A stretch of DNA of 64,000 bases from NCBI GenBank assembly GCA_018398575.1, contig JAGTXZ010000018.1, positions 1,550,001-1,614,000 of the forward strand, read 5' to 3'. The notes under the pieces are model-generated. The model made no database searches, was not told the origin of the DNA, and saw nothing but the letters and a program-made list of their open reading frames with translations. Source of the stretch: Ampelomyces quisqualis (taxonomy: Eukaryota; Ascomycota; Dothideomycetes; Pleosporales; Phaeosphaeriaceae). Numbering within the stretch: the stretch's first letter is position 1; each line of letters opens with the position of its first letter. The position numbers were made by a program, and so were the translations under genes. Positions 19,775-32,181 of this stretch are shown in pieces.

Positions 19775-22684
19775 TAAACAGCCTTTCTTCTCTCTTAAAC
19801 AGCTCTTAGGCGCTCTAGATAAACTAGATCTACTAACTCTCTTAGTTAGACGCAATACGTTTCTACTAGCGCAACGCCCTTAACTTAACCTATTAGCGCT
19901 ACTAGAGCGCAGGCCAAAGATTAAGAAAATTCCTGTCTTTAAAGGCAAGGAAATTAGAGAGTATTAAGACTTTAAGGCTAAGCTATCTATTGCCTTTTAA
20001 TTAGATCTCTTAGCCTTTTAGCTTAAGGACTAAAAGATTGCCTTTACTCTCTAGTACCTACAAACTACGTTTTAATAGATATAAATATAGAGAAAATAGA
20101 AAGACAATAGTAAAACGCTAGCGTAGTATAATATAATGTCTTTTCTACTTAATTAGATTAAAAGCTTTGTAAATAGAGAGCTTTAAGTTACTATACAGTA
20201 TTAAAAGGCATCCTAAAAGGACAGCTAAACAGTAAACAAATTTGCAGCCTATCTATCTACTTTAGAAAATTAGGTAAATCTCTCTTATAAGCAGAAACAC
20301 TTAGTAATACACTTATACAGCAAACTCTACCTAGAGATTAGAGTAGCCTTCTCTAACTACACTAAGTTTTCTACTACCTATAGAAAACTTATTAAACGCG
20401 CTATAACGCTAAAAGACAACTTACGCTATAGTAGTAGTATACTATTACTATACTATTACACATATAGAACGCCTAGTACAAGAAAAACTTTGTAGCCTAA
20501 ACTAGACGTAACAGCTCTATAACGTTATATTGCTAGCACTGTAAACCTAAGCCTAAAGCTAACTAACGCCTACTACTATTACAGTAAGATAGGCTATTAG
20601 GCTAAAGAGTATAGATTAAGGCTTAATAGCTCTTCTTCTGTTACTAGTTTAAACGCAATACAAATAAAAAACAAGTAGACCTAAAAAGAGCCTTTTTCTT
20701 AACAGCCTAAGTTCTACTATAATAAGAGGATTATATTAAAGTACTTAGGACGCTATATAACAACAGCGCTGCGCAGCCTACACAAATCCTAATTAACTAT
20801 AGTGCAGAACTTAGCACTATTAACAAGAGAGTTGCCTTACTTAAGGATCTTCTTTGTATTAATAGCGCTGCGCTACTAACTATCTACTTGCCTAACTTAA
20901 GTACTGTGTCTAGCTTTTACGCTTATTAAGCTTATCTAACAATAAAAGACAACTAGAGCGTAACTAAGTCCTTTACTACTATCCTATACAAAATTGCTAA
21001 TATAGTATAACCTGTTATTTTAGGTCTACTAAGCCTAAAAGAAGAGCGCGTTATTATTAACTATAAGTTAAAGTAGTAGCGCTACAAGCTTAATACTAAT
21101 ACAATAAGAGTTAAAGACGTAAAAACTTTTATAGAATCTTTTTATAATAAGCTAAGCGTGTACACAGTCCTAGTAGGTAGTCTATAATCTTTTTCTGCTA
21201 AATGCCTATTATAGCCTATTAAACTTAAGAATTTTAAAGATGTTGTAAACAGTAACGCTGCTAACGCACTACTGCAGCACTATAGAGGCAACTACGCTAT
21301 TAAGTTAGAAAAAGAAACTATAGCTCTATATAGGCTGCTCTATAACCTTTTACTAAAGAAGCTAAGTGTGCTACGTAACTACTTAGCAACAGCGCAAAGC
21401 CTAGGCTAGATCTAAGAAAGTATAAGCTCTACAGAAGCACCTATTCTATTTGTGCCTAAAAAAGATAGAACGCTATACCTTTGCGTAGATTATTAAGGCC
21501 TTAATTAAGTTACTAAGAAGAATAGACTAGCTTTTCCCTTAATTAGGAAAACCCTTAATTAGCTCTGTAGATTAGTAAAGTTTACTAAGCTTAATCTTAA
21601 GAACAAGTATTACTAGATTAGGATCTAGCAAGGTAATAAGTAGAAGATAGCGTTTTGTACGCAATATAGCTACTTTAAGTACATAGTTATACTTTTTAGG
21701 CTAACTAACGCGCCTGCTACGTTCTAGAAGTATATTAATAAAGCTTTAACCTTGTACTTAGATATCTTTTGCGTTATCTATCTTAATAATATTCTAATCT
21801 TTTCTTAAAAGGAGAAGGATTATTAGGAACAAGTAAGAAAAGTACTTGCTAAGCTAAGAGAATACAGTCTTTTTGTTAACTTAAAAAAGTGTACCTTTAC
21901 TACTAACTAAGTTAAGTTCCTAGAGTTTATTATACGCTTTAATAGCATTACAATAGATCTAGAATAGGTTTGCGCAGTTATTAATTAGCCTACGCTAACA
22001 TCCTTTAAGGATATTTAAGTCTTCCTAGGCTTTGCAAACTTCTATTAACGCTTTATACAAGGTTTCTCTGTTATTATTAGCCTAATTACTAATCTCCTAA
22101 AAGGATTAGTTTAAGGAAAAAAGTCTAGTCCTTTTAACTAGCCTAACGCTGTAGAGAAAGCAAAGCGCTAGCTATACAATAAGTTTACAACTACGCCTAT
22201 TCTACAGCACTATAATTATACACTTCTATCTAAGTTAGAAACTAATACCTCTATTTAGAAAGTAGTAGGTATCTTCTTCTAACTCTATACAGATAGAAAC
22301 TAGCACCCTATAGCCTTCTATTCAAGAAAGCTTTTACCTGTAGAAAGAAACTACTACATATATAACTTAGAGCTCCTTACTATTATTATAGTAGTGCAGC
22401 ACTAGCGTTACTACGTTAAAGAGCTAGCAATTTAGTTAGAAATATAGATAGACTATAATAACCTACGCAGCTTTATAGGTACGTTAACCCTGTTTAAAAG
22501 ATAGGCTAGCTAGGTAATAAAGCTAGCTGCTTATAACTTTAAGATTAAGTATTAGTTTAGAAAGACAAATCTTACAGATAGGCCTTTAAGGTAACTTATA
22601 GACAATAGTAACACGCTAGATGTTTAACTATTAGACATATTACTAGCACTACAAAAGAAGTTGTAGCTAGTAAGAACCTAAGCT
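19775..22684 (+). pseudogene. G1 gag-pol relic, first half (gag to RNase H)
   Basis: With TAA/TAG read as lost Gln/Trp/Arg, the order is gag (KIPVFKGKEIREY), a zinc-knuckle remnant near 20570 (YYYSKIGY), a protease-like INYSAEL near 20790, reverse transcriptase (CVDY.GLN.VTKKNR near 21480; LTNAPATF near 21705; YLNNILIFS at 21779) and RNase H (HPIAFYSRKLLPVERNYY near 22310). The RT catalytic YxDD is NN because TGAT became TAAT. The frame breaks at 22684, where element A is inserted, and resumes at 50216 in integrase. This is a Ty3/gypsy element of chromovirus type. Confidence 0.88.
22680..22684. repeat. TSD of element A, left copy (AAGCT)
   Basis: AAGCT precedes TATTAG (RIP form of TGTTAG) and recurs at 50211-50215 after the other LTR. 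Confidence 0.85.
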
Positions 22685-22902
22685 TATTAGAGGGCAGACT
22701 CTAAGGATAGATACTAGGGAATAAAGACGTGAATTTATATTCTATTCTAATTGTTACCTAAAGGGTTTTTATAGTCTAAGGGATTTTAGTGTTTTAATTT
22801 AGAACGTTTTTAGTGTTCTAGTCTAAAGCGTTTTTAGTGTTCTAGTTTAGAAAGCTAAGGTTTTTCTGTAACTAAGAACTAACTAAGTAGCAGCCTATTA
22901 TA
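22685..22902 (-). repeat. 3' LTR of element A (left copy)
   Basis: Contains three tandem TTTTTAGTGTTCTAGTYTA units. More heavily C-to-T/G-to-A mutated than its partner at 49993-50210. Confidence 0.9.
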
Positions 22903-22929
22903 TAATCCTCTTGCTCTAGCGCTAGGTGC

Positions 22930-24890
22930 GCTTAGACCTGCGTAACTATTAAAATAAAAATTACTTTACCTAGATCTATTGTTCTGCACCTTTACTTCTC
23001 TTTTTAGGTAGTACTATATACTACACTAGCCTTGCCTTCTGCACACTTACTTACGTATTACTTCTCTTATTAACCTATACATCTTCTGCGCCTATACTAC
23101 TATTTGCAAAGATACTAAGTCTACGCACTTCTTGCAGTTCTCTAGCTAAGCGTTATACTACTAACTTTTTTATTGTAAGTTTTACATCTAAGGCGCTAAG
23201 CTAAGTCTAGGCATATTACTAACTAGTAATAGGACAGACTAGATATTGTTATTAAAGCTAAGCTTAACCTGCTATGTTGTTTAGGCTACGCTATTACTTA
23301 GCTTAAAAGTAACAAGTCTAAGTGTAAGATTACTTGTAGTAAAAGTACTTACTCTTAGTGCAAAGACGCTTACATTGTGTGCAGGCCTATAAGTTAACTA
23401 CTATATTCTCTTACTTTCTTAGTTAATTCTAATTGCTTTTTAGATTAATAATTACCTTAAGATTGTAGTTATTTTGCTTTATAACGCGCTTACTTGCGAT
23501 CCTAAGGTTAAGTAGCTGTTAACATAGCATACAATTGCTAGTCTTTAGTCTAACTTTGTTAATAAGCTTAGGGCTGCTTAGGCAAAGTCTTGCAGTAGTA
23601 ATAAGTCTAGCTACTAGGGTTTAATGCGCAAGGTTAACAAGGTTAATATCTTAGTAAATATCTGCTAGCTCTTTTAGCAGCTTCTTGTTAAGTAGAATAC
23701 TATTATTTGCAAGCTTAATAATATTAGCGCTAGCGTACAGCAGCTCTACACTAATGTAAGTTTTTTCTAATTTGTTTTCTCTTTGTTAAGGTTTGTTTTC
23801 TTAAGGCATTATGTGCATTCTACTAACATTTAATTAGGCTAAAGAGTATAACATATAGATCTCTAGCGTAGGCTTCTAGGTTTCTTACATTAGTAACGCC
23901 TTTTATACTACTAATAGGCTACTCTGTTACTTTAATATAATAGAGTCTAATATCTATAAGAAGCCTACATATAACGCAAAGGTGTAGGCTAAGACTAATT
24001 ATTTAGTAATAGCAACTCTTACGCTTTCTAATAGTAGAGAAGTAGGCTCTAGCGTGTAGTGTCTTTGCTGTAGTTCTTGTGTAGCGCTTATAGGCAATTT
24101 CTATAGTAATAGACTTTTCTTTGTAGTCCTTACCTTTGTTCTATTACTAAGCCTAGACTTTGTAAAACTAATCTTGCATTCTTTAATGCTGCTTATACAT
24201 TAGACTAGATATTGCGCTCTATATCTTAGGCTTATAAGTTTTTATAGCTCTACTTCTATTACAGATGTTATTATTCTTGCTAGTCCTTGTAGTCTAGCGC
24301 AGTCTAAGTATTAGAATCTTATACCTTTTCCTTAGGTTTTTCTAGACTCTCTAAAGATTTATATTACGCTATGTCTTAACTAACTATTGCCTAACTTAAG
24401 TAGCTAGATCTCTAGAGTTAATCTAGGCTCTTTTTCTTATATTCTTTAGCTATTAATCTGTTAACGCTAAGCTTTTAGACTCTTTTCTCTCTGTTCTTAG
24501 GTTATTCTAGGTAGTTAGTAGGACTGTTGCATTAGTTCTTAGGTATTAGTATTTAAGTTCTTTGTGTTTAGTTCTTAGAGACAGTTAACTACTAGTTATA
24601 TCTTTACTGTTAACTAGTTAAGGCTATTGTAGGTTAGCTAATAGAATAGATATAAGTATCTTCTTTTTTCTCTACTTTCTACTAAAGCTTCTAGTCTTAG
24701 GCTTTGTTTATTGCAGCATTCTTACATTCTTTCTATTAGTTACTTTTTAGCGTTAAGTATTGTTCTTAAACGCAACTAAGTGCGCTACTATATTATTTCT
24801 TATGCCTCTAGTTCTCTTTGTGCTTATCTTAAATTTGTTCTTTTTCTACAAATCTCTCTTGTGCATAACGCTATTATCTCTTCTAGCATT
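22930..24890 (+). pseudogene. Antisense ORF region of element A
   Basis: Lies between the end of pol (-) and the 3' LTR. The plus strand shows the better readable frame from about 22960 to 23760, ending at a GTAAGTTTTTTCTAAT sequence that looks like an intron start at 23757. It includes a Cys-rich stretch near 23310-23385 (KCKITCSKSTYS, then CKDAYIVC). The part from 23800 to 24890 also reads better on plus but is too decayed to name. I do not recognise the product. Confidence 0.45.
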
Positions 24891-25060
24891 ACTATGCGTA
24901 ACTATAGCTCTTTTCCTTACTCTCTTTCTCTGCTAATATATTTTATTTAGCAGTTAGAGTAAGTAGTTACTTTACTAACAGCCTATTTAAGTCTTGTTAT
25001 GTCTCTATGTTGTTTATCTACTTAGTAAAGGCTATAGTGTTAGTAATATTTACTTATAGT
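24891..25060 (-). pseudogene. C-terminal end of element A pol
   Basis: Minus-strand VNITNTIAFTK continues the chromodomain-like end of pol that is cut at 32182 by E2, after one ATAGT copy is removed. Confidence 0.5.
25056..25060. repeat. TSD of E2, left copy (ATAGT)
   Basis: ATAGT stands before TGTAACAACG here and after CTTGTTACA at 32177-32181. Confidence 0.9.
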
Positions 25061-25359
25061 TGTAACAACGCAGGTAGGTACAGCTATCAGAATTAAATTA
25101 GATACATATCAGAGGTATATAGAAGTGCGTGTTGTATCAGAGATTCTAGATTAGCTATACACCTATAGGTCTTGTATAAAAGGACAAGAGAAACTTATCC
25201 TCTATCTATGCTATAGGCTTATATTTATAGTAGGCGTAGCAGCTAAGTTAGAGCGCTGTTAGAGCGCTTTTAGTCCTAATCTACTAGCTCTCTATATAAT
25301 CTGTTACTAAGCCTTTATAAGGTATTAGATATAACATATGTTTGCATATACTTGTTACA
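25061..25359 (-). repeat. 3' LTR of E2 (left copy)
   Basis: Direct repeat with 31878-32176. Differences are transitions. It retains TATCAGAG sites that are TATTAGAG in the partner. Confidence 0.93.
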
Positions 25360-25684
25360 TTACCTCTCTTCTTAAAATCAATAGTCCCTATTAATTAGGT
25401 CTATATTAGTGTTGTTTTAGATACCTCTCTAAATTGTTGTAAACTTATATTTACCTTAAGTTTATTTTAGAATAACGTAATGTAGCCATTTGTTATTGTT
25501 TTAATCTACGCGCCAGCGCGTTTAAAGTTCCTAACTTTACCTTAAGCTTTTTAAGCATATATACAAGGCTAGCCCTTTAGTATACTACTTCTTTACACTC
25601 TCCTCCTACATGTTTATATACCTACAGCTATCTAACTGCTCTCCTAATTTAATTGTTAGCTAATTATTTCTGCAGATATATATA

Positions 25685-26411
25685 ATGCCTATTCCTGTCC
25701 CTTCTAGGGCTTATTCTCTAGCCTATTAGGTTGTTTGCCTGCAGGCCGCAAGGGCTTTTACTCGCAGCTATTTTAATATTAAGTTTAGATTCTATTCAGA
25801 CGTGTCTAAAAAGTGTGCTTATTGCACACTCTTAAATAAGAAGTGTTGCCTAGTTTCTCTATATGCGGGCTAAGAGTATAATAGCCTATCTAAGGCCCTT
25901 AACTATAGGTTTACTGCTCTAGGTAGAGACAAGTCTAATAAGGTAGTGTTAGAGCAAGAGGCTACTATTAAGGAGGCAGCGTTTTAGTTAGCTGCTGTTA
26001 TGTAAGTAAGCACTATACAAGTAGCTAACATAAACAACGCTAACTTATTAGTTAGCGCTTATTACTAGAGGGAGGAGCTAGCTAGAGAGGTTAGGGTAAT
26101 AGCTAAGAAGGTTAGGTTACTTAAGAGAAGCACAGCTAGGTTAACTAGTATAGTTGCTTAGCTAGTAGATGTTATAATAGCATTAAGGGCTAATTAGTTA
26201 GCAGAGTAGAAGGAGGCGCAGGCAGTAACGTTTCAGGCAGTAGCAGAGCAAGAGGCAGGTACTTGCAGTAGGTAGGGCCAGAATAGAAGATAACTAGGTA
26301 GTACGTTAGTGTCTATACCTAGGGATTTAGACAGTTAAGAACGTCTTACTAGTAGTAGTAACAGTCTGCTATTAGATCTAATAGAAGAGTAAGACTCCTA
26401 TTATTAATAGC
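25685..26411 (+). pseudogene. Antisense Cys-motif ORF of E2
   Basis: Opens with a surviving ATG (MPIPVPSRAYSLAY) on the strand opposite pol. It reads through KFRFYSDVSKKCAYC then KKCC, a small C-x2-C-x6-CC pattern. A Glu/Ala-rich helical part follows (EEAR/VIAKKVRLLKRSTARL) and a Ser/Glu end. In-frame TAA/TAG are at positions expected for Gln or Trp. It may encode a DNA-binding or regulatory protein of the element. I cannot name a family. Confidence 0.55.
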
Positions 26412-26429
26412 TGTTACCTACTAGTATAG

Positions 26430-29400
26430 TAGTTGTAATATTAAGTTTAATTTCCCTAATATAATTGTCTTGTAATGCTATAAGATCTTTAACTTCTTTT
26501 TCCTATGCTGTAATTTACTTGGCTAACGCTTGTAAGAGTCTTAGCTGTTTTAGATAGCGTTTATAGAACGCTTATAATATATATAGAGCACCTATAAAGT
26601 TTAAGGCGTTATACTAGGTAGGGTTAAGGTTATAGCCTACCTATTTTACGCAATACTTTAGGATAGAGCAGTATAGCTTGCTAGCTAAGATCTCTTTAAC
26701 TTCCTATTCTTTAACGCCTTAAATTAGAATGCTAGATAGGTTTAGGCTTAGCTAACTAGGCAAGAGGTTGTTAAGGTCCTTACAGAAGACGTCTAGAGCA
26801 AACACGTTATAGATCTTAGAACCTTTAGGTAGCTTTAGTTAAAATAAATAGCTAACTTGTTCTAGAACTTTAAAGAGGCCTTCTTACAATTTAGCAAGTT
26901 TGCAACTTAAGCAGGTAACAGATAGGTTTTAGGTTAAGAGGTAAACCTTGTTACCTACTACCTAATTAACAGGTTAACAATATTTGTTTACCTTAGTAGC
27001 TATCTGTTTCTACACTTTCTCTATATTATCTTTAGCTGTGCGCTAGGCTTTATACATGCAAGTAGCTAAGCTTAAGGCATCCTTAACATTTATATCTTTG
27101 TGTTTCAAAGAGGATAATACTTAATCCTAGCTCTGTTGTAGTTTAGATCTAAACAAGAGCTAGTATAGCGCTATACTAATCGCAGAGTGCAGTAGCGTAG
27201 CTTAGGCTCAATTAATTATTAGCAAGAGGTTACTCTAGTTGTTCTAGTAATAAGATACAAAAGGCCTTAATTGTTAATTAATATACTTATTTATAATCTT
27301 AGTTTGTCTATTAGTTTATTTATAGTAAGCTGTAGAAAGCTTAAGTTGCACGCCTAAGATCTTGCAGAACTTAGACTAGAATTAGGACATAAACTAGGGT
27401 CTACAGTTAGACACTATACTTTTAGGCGTATAGCCAAATTAGTATACCTATTAAATAAACAAGTAAGCTATTTCTTAAGCGTTAATTGTTTTGTAGTAAG
27501 GAATAGAAACAGCTTACTTAAATAGGCAATTAATAACAACTATAATTTGATTATAGCTATAATAATCTATTAGAAATGTCTTAAAATCTATACATAAATA
27601 CTGCATAGGCCTATTAGAAATTTGTAACAGATAGAGAAAACCTTAGGCTTAGAGCTATCTTAGATAGGATCTTTAACAGGAAACGCAGTTTCGTACATAG
27701 TGTTTGCATATAGCCTCTATACCCCTCTAATAATATTACTAAGCTAGGAGCTAATACGTCTTTGTAGCGCTTAGGTAAGCAGTAGATACCTAATTATAAG
27801 CCTCTCTAATTAGTTAAGTGCATAAAGGAGAGTCTCTAGGTATATATAGGCGTAAGTAATACAGTAGTAGTCCTTTTTAGATATAATATAGCTATAGTAG
27901 CGTAAGGCGTTCTTCCTTAAAGGAGTAGCAATTCTCTGCTAGTAGGGCTTTAATTAGTTCTAACAAGTTAAGATTTAGAAAGGCACTAATAGATTAGACT
28001 AAAATAGCTAAAATATTAATCTCTAGCTAGTTACAGACGTAGTTCTAAGCTAGTTTAGAGTTAACTAGGAGGCTTAGGCGTTTAGGTCCTAGAAGTATAT
28101 AAGATCTATTGTCTTATTAGGCAGCCTTAATCTTGCTAACGTCCTATTCTCTTTAGCTTAAAATATTAGCTCGCTTGTTAAGCTTGCTAAGCGTGTACTT
28201 AATACAGAAATTAAAAAGAGTAATAATCTCTACCTATTGTGCTTAACGTATATCAAGAACCTTAGTAGTTATAAAGTATTCTAAGGAGTAGTAATCTAAA
28301 TATACCTAGATTTAACTCTGTATAGAGGTAAGTTTAGCTCTCTACTTCTTAAACGCTTTTAGAATAGCAAAAAGTTTCTTATTGTATATTTCTTAATTAA
28401 GCTTAGCCCCAGATAGGGCGTAACTATAGAAGGCTATAGGATACTACTTATTATTAGAGTACTTCTAAGAGAGTACTCCTGCTATTACTCTATCTAACGC
28501 GTTAGTTTCTAACTTTGTATTATACTTAGGATAGAAATAAGATAGCGTAGGAATAGCTAGAAGTAAGGCTTTAATCTAATCAAAAGCCTGTTAGCAGTCT
28601 ATAGTCTAATTAAACAGTGTAGCAGGACTTTAAAGCTTTATAATCAGTTTAGCCACACAAGAGAAATCCTTAATAAATTGTTAATAGAAACTAGCAAAAC
28701 CAAGAAATAACTTAACGCTAGTAACTATAGTAGGTTCAGCCTAGTTTTAGAGTGCTTCTACCTTGTTAGAGTTAACTTTAGTGCCCTAGTTTGTTAAAAC
28801 GTAACCTAGATACTTTGTATAGGTTATATAGAATTTACTCTTCTAAATATCTACTTAGAGTCCTGTAGTACGTAGGCGCTCTAAGACCTTTTAGACGTGT
28901 TCCTAATGTAAGTTTATATCCTTAGAGTAGATTAAGATGTTATTAAAATACGCAATGTAGAAATTATTAAAATAATCAATTAGTATATTATTTATGTAGC
29001 GTTAATACGTAGCTAGCCTATTGCATAAGCTAAAAGAGAGAACCTTACACTTATATATACTATAACAGGTCTAAAAGGTAGTATACTCTTTAGAGTTAGG
29101 ATCTATACAAATTTTGTTAAAAGCAGCCTAGATGTCAAACCTAGTAAAGATCTTAGCCTTAGAAGAGCGTAATAGCAGCTTATTAATGCAAGAGATTAGA
29201 TAGACGTCTTTGCGCGTAAGAGCATTAATCTTCTAGTAGTCTACACAGATGCGTATATCTCTATTTAGTTTGTATACACAAAGGATAAGTAAAGTAAAAG
29301 GACTTTAGCTAGCCTTAATAAAACCCTTCTAAAGGTGTTCCTAGACGTAGGCCTTAGTAGCTTCAAGCTCCTTCTAGTTTTGCTTGTACAGGAGACTAAA

Positions 29401-31750
29401 CGCATTTAGTAATAGTTCTTTAAGAATAATCTTGTAATTGTATAGACAATAAGAAGGCAATTAATTAGCTGCTAACTTGCTAAATACATTCTAATACTAG
29501 GAGTAACAGGCAGGTAATTTCTTATCTAATTAGCTTTAATTGTCTGCGTTGTTCTTAGAGGCAAGGATCCTGTTAATCTTATAAAGGCTTGTTGTAAAGA
29601 ACTTGTTCTAGGGCTTCTTTATAATAAAGTAAAATGTATTAGCAGAAATAAGAGCGATGCAGGTAGTTAGAGGGGGTTTAGACTCTAAGCGGTTTTGCTT
29701 AGTTAGGGTATAAGAGATCTCTAAGATTTTTTAGGCTAATAGAAGCTTTAAGCATCCCTTAATACAATAAATAGAAGAAGAGGAATAGTAAAGACTGTTT
29801 CAGATACAATAGTCTTCTTTCTCCTATAGAGCGTTGCGTTGTTGCACATTAAGATAGACAGTAGCTAGTACTATAGCTTAATATAGAATAGTAGGAATAG
29901 GAGGTAAAGAATTATATAAACAAGAGTACTTAGATAGCCAAATAAACTGTAACCTATCTGTGTCTAATTAAATCTTAAATTGTCTTAACTATTAGAGGCT
30001 AAGTATACAATCCTAAGACCTAAGATTAAGAATAAGGAATAGACAGTTCAAAATCTTTTAGCTATTAATATTCAAGTGTAGTCAAATATATTAAGTAACT
30101 AAAGAAGTAATCTAATCCTTAAAGCTGCGTACCTAAACCTAAAAGAGAAGCTTCTAAATAGGTTACTGCAAGGCTTTAGAAACAGATAAGATAATTTGTA
30201 AATTCAAAAATAGAAAACCTTAAGCACTAGTGTTAACAAGAGTATTAAGGCGTAAGCTAAGGCCTTAGTTGTAAAGAAGCGTAGGTATAAGGAAATAGAG
30301 ACTACAAAACAAATAAGAAAGGTTAAGGTAGAATAGATTGTAACAGCTTAGGCCTAGAGAGGAGTGTCCTTCTAGGCGCTTCTGTTTCCTATACAATACA
30401 CCTTCTAATCAGGTTGCTCTTAAGTATCTTTATACTTATCTACTTTTACAGCTTTAATCTAACGCATACAAGGCTTTATGTAGTTACTAAAGTAGTGTCC
30501 TAGCTTACTGCAATTGTAATAACTACTAGGAGTCTTCTATTGTTCTAGCTTAAGAGTTTTTGTAGGAAGATGCACTGTTATAAATTAATAGACTAGCGCA
30601 GAATTTGTTAGAGCGCTAGTAGTAGTAGTCTAATTCAGCTCTAAATTCTGTTGTAGGGCTAACCTAATTAGCAACCTAGCAGCAGCTAGTGTTATACTTA
30701 GTATAAAGTTGTTCTTCTGCTCTATATTGTATGCAGTAAGGTGTTCTACTATCTAATTAAATAAGTTCTTCTATTAGTGCCTAAATCCTAGATTAGAGGC
30801 TCGCAACCCTAGCGTAATCTTAGTCCACAAGTAGTAAAACTACTCTAAAGGAGGCACTTATCCCTTAACTACAGAACTTAGAAACCTAGCTTTAAACAAG
30901 GGGAACGTTTTCTCCTTAATTATCTGCATTCAATCAAAAGCTGCTTAGCTTTCAGCTACCTTGTTACCTGTAATAAAGTAAGACTTAAGTAGCCTAATTA
31001 TTTGCTTAGCGTTCTAGAATTACTCTTAATTAGTATCTAATAAATATTATAGCTTAAGATAGCCCTTAGCTAATCCTATAGTGTAGCCTTATACTAAGGC
31101 TATGCGTTGTCTTTTAGTCTAATAGTAATCTAAGTTAATCTTAAGTTAATCCTAGATAAAGGCCTGCTATTAGCAGAAGGTAGGATCTTTTCTATTACTA
31201 AGATTGTCTATATTAGGCGTTTTCTTAGATTGTTAAAGTTAGCAAAAGCCTTTATAGTAATATAAGTACTTAGATGTAGAGCTGTTAGATAAACAGTAGG
31301 GTGTAGAATTGTTCTAGGGTAATTTAGTAGTAGGTAGAGGCTTGTCTAGTCCTATTAACAGAGTTAGTCCTTTCTTAAGGGAATTAATTTCTACTAAAGC
31401 CTATTTTAAATCTTATTATAATTAATTAACCTTTATTTAGGCAGGGGTTAGATTTAGTGCAGCTCTAGGCTAAGAGAGTTTCTTAGTGTCTGTCTTTTTT
31501 GCTTTAGCACTCTGTTACTAGGTTATTACAGTTAATATAGAGTCGTCTTAGAAGAAGGCTCCTAAGGTTAGTTCTTTAGGGGGAGTCATTAGCGTTGCCT
31601 CTAATACTCCTAGGTTATTAATAGTCTCTGAGTTTCTATTGTAGCGCTAAACGCAACTTTTCTAAAGTAATCCTAACTGTTATGTTAATAGGAAGATCTA
31701 AACCTAAAGGCTTTAGCTGTTAGGAGATCTAAAGGATTCTAACTATGTTT
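26430..31750 (-). pseudogene. E2 gag-pol relic
   Basis: On the minus strand, from right to left: gag (31700-30600), a zinc knuckle near 30525-30486 (YYNCSKLGHYFSNY), a protease-like region near 30000, RT (KIFTRFDI near 29140; YINNILIDYFNNFY near 28970; YFNNILIYS at 28950), RNase H (28600-27900) and integrase (27700-26900; FCKILGVQLKLSTAYY then TNRQTK near 27330). Stops replace Gln and Trp codons. The two RT aspartates are now NN. All domains of a Ty3/gypsy element are present in the normal order and none is functional. Confidence 0.85.
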
Positions 31751-31877
31751 AATAGATTTAAGGTTGCAAACAAATCCAATTCAGATAAAGTTCTAGACGT
31801 TTCAACGCGATCTTTTTAAAAGTAATTTGCAATATTATATAAATACTATTACTAGCAGGACAAAGTTTCTCTTGTAA

Positions 31878-32176
31878 TGTAACAACGCAGGTAGGTACAG
31901 CTATTAGGATTAAATTAGATACGTATTAGAGGCATATAGGAGTGCGTGTTGTATCAGAGATTCTAGATTAGCTATACACCTATAGGTCTTATACAGAAGA
32001 ACAAGAGAAACTTGTCCTCTATCTATGCTATAGGCTTATATTTATAGTAGGCGTAGTAGCTAAGTTAGAGCGCTGTTAGAGCGCTTTTAGTCCTAATCTG
32101 CTAGCTCCCTACATAATCTGTTACTAAGCCTTTATAAGGTATCAGATATAACATATATTTACATGTGCTTGTTACA
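31878..32176 (-). repeat. 5' LTR of E2 (right copy)
   Basis: 299 bp, TGTAACAACG to CTTGTTACA, followed by ATAGT. Confidence 0.93.
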
Positions 32177-32181
32177 ATAGT

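Larger units (their letters stand above)
25061..32176 (-). mobile_element. Gypsy LTR element E2, complete 7.1-kb relic
   Basis: Two 299-bp LTRs (25061-25359 and 31878-32176) start TGTAAC and end GTTACA, with TSD ATAGT. The purine tract GAAGAGAGGTAA (reverse strand) is next to the left LTR, so transcription was leftward. gag-pol is on the minus strand and an antisense ORF is on the plus strand near the left LTR. The LTRs still contain several TCA sites, so this is probably among the younger insertions. Confidence 0.93.
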